Below, one piece after another: positions 63,697 through 64,000 of a stretch of DNA of 64,000 nucleotides. Source of the stretch: Archivesica marissinica (taxonomy: Eukaryota > Mollusca > Bivalvia > Venerida > Vesicomyidae); contig CM026401.1 in NCBI GenBank assembly GCA_014843695.1, positions 51,577,450-51,641,449 on the forward strand, given 5' to 3'. How positions within the stretch are numbered: the first letter of the stretch is position 1; each line of letters opens with the position of its first letter. Under the pieces are notes generated by a model. That model was not told the DNA's origin. It did not search any database and worked only from the letters and a program-made list of their open reading frames with translations. The position numbers and the translations under genes are program-made.

Positions 63697-64000
63697 TCAT
63701 ACGATCATGGTTGACCACAAGGATGGACCCCTGCAACTTTACACGGTAGAGTGAAGCCGAGATTTTCTTGACAATAACAGCTGGTCCTTTCCAGGGGGAC
63801 GTGAGCTTCTTGCTCTTTCCCTTCCGAACCGCTGTATCTAATAGGTAGATGACGTCACCTTGTTCGTAGGTGCGTTGAAGCACCCGGATGTCATAATCTC
63901 GCTTCATCCTCTTCAGGGAGGTGTTCAGACTAGTCCTTGCCTTCTCATGTGCTGTTTGGATGTTATTCACCAATCGGGCCACATACTCATCCGCTGACAC
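63614..64000 (-). CDS. pol: Ty3/Gypsy pol, integrase C-terminus (partial)
   Basis: The last 128 codons of a pol frame that continues past the right edge; the first codon in the window is GTG, not a true start. The GPY/F module of Metaviridae integrases is clear: RKGKSKKLTSPWKGPAVIV (W70, G72, P73), then LYRVKL and VVNHDRMKPC (96-104). A charged helix precedes it, as usual between the catalytic core and this module. The catalytic core, RT and protease lie outside. The frame ends TAA at 63614-63616, inside the overlap with the PHD frame. Confidence 0.92.
   Translation of the reverse strand: MSADEYVARLVNNIQTAHEKARTSLNTSLKRMKRDYDIRVLQRTYEQGDVIYLLDTAVRKGKSKKLTSPWKGPAVIVKKISASLYRVKLQGSILVVNHDRMKPCKDRVIPDWIHKWLSNPPGEGEGHP

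Overview
The window looks like nuclear DNA from an invertebrate, most likely a bivalve mollusc. Zebra-mussel-like genomes have this texture, but the species is an inference and no single gene fixes it. Reasons: about 60 percent A+T, no operons or dense genes, thousands of bases of unrelated minisatellites, tRNA-headed SINEs in every 5 kb, palindromic MITEs, and one piece of a Ty3/Gypsy LTR retrotransposon. Almost all long open frames are artefacts of tandem repeats. I estimate by hand that about 23 kb of the 64 kb lies in some 30 distinct tandem arrays.

Repeat names used below are mine. SINE-A, B, C, D, E and F are tRNA-headed families; A and B share one 3-prime tail. M1, M2 and M3 are short elements bounded by TTAA, with CCC/GGG-type ends. 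M4 and M5 are other inverted-repeat MITEs. R1 to R4 are dispersed repeats of unknown class.

Layout: 1-7.6 kb is tandem arrays, mainly a 5.9-kb array of a 65-bp unit that contains a 2.76-kb higher-order duplication. 7.6-14.1 kb has SINEs and arrays, including a 1.6-kb array grown inside a SINE-F copy. 14.1-24 kb is MITE and SINE territory with AT-rich unique DNA. 24-32.4 kb is dominated by a 20-bp array, a 19-bp array and a 1.7-kb array splitting dispersed repeat R4. 32.4-49 kb mixes nested SINEs and MITEs with several arrays; it holds the only host exon candidate I would defend (48611-48801) and two weaker ones. 49-61 kb has nested SINEs, foldback elements and two large arrays. 61.3-64 kb, on the minus strand, is the 3-prime half of a Ty3/Gypsy element.

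The retroelement is the most interesting part. After the integrase C-terminus (GPY/F module, cut by the window edge) come, in transcription order: a PHD finger in the +1 frame, an acidic open frame, a basic ATG-less frame that overlaps it in +1, and a 439-codon frame with a complete set of TatD-type nuclease metal ligands. The basic frame stop and the TatD start overlap as ATGA. I know of no standard Ty3/Gypsy element with this PHD plus TatD module in the env position, but I could not search.

The window also carries its own controls: pre-insertion versions of several transposon target sites lie elsewhere in it, which fixes TTAA as the M1 target and orders several nested insertions.
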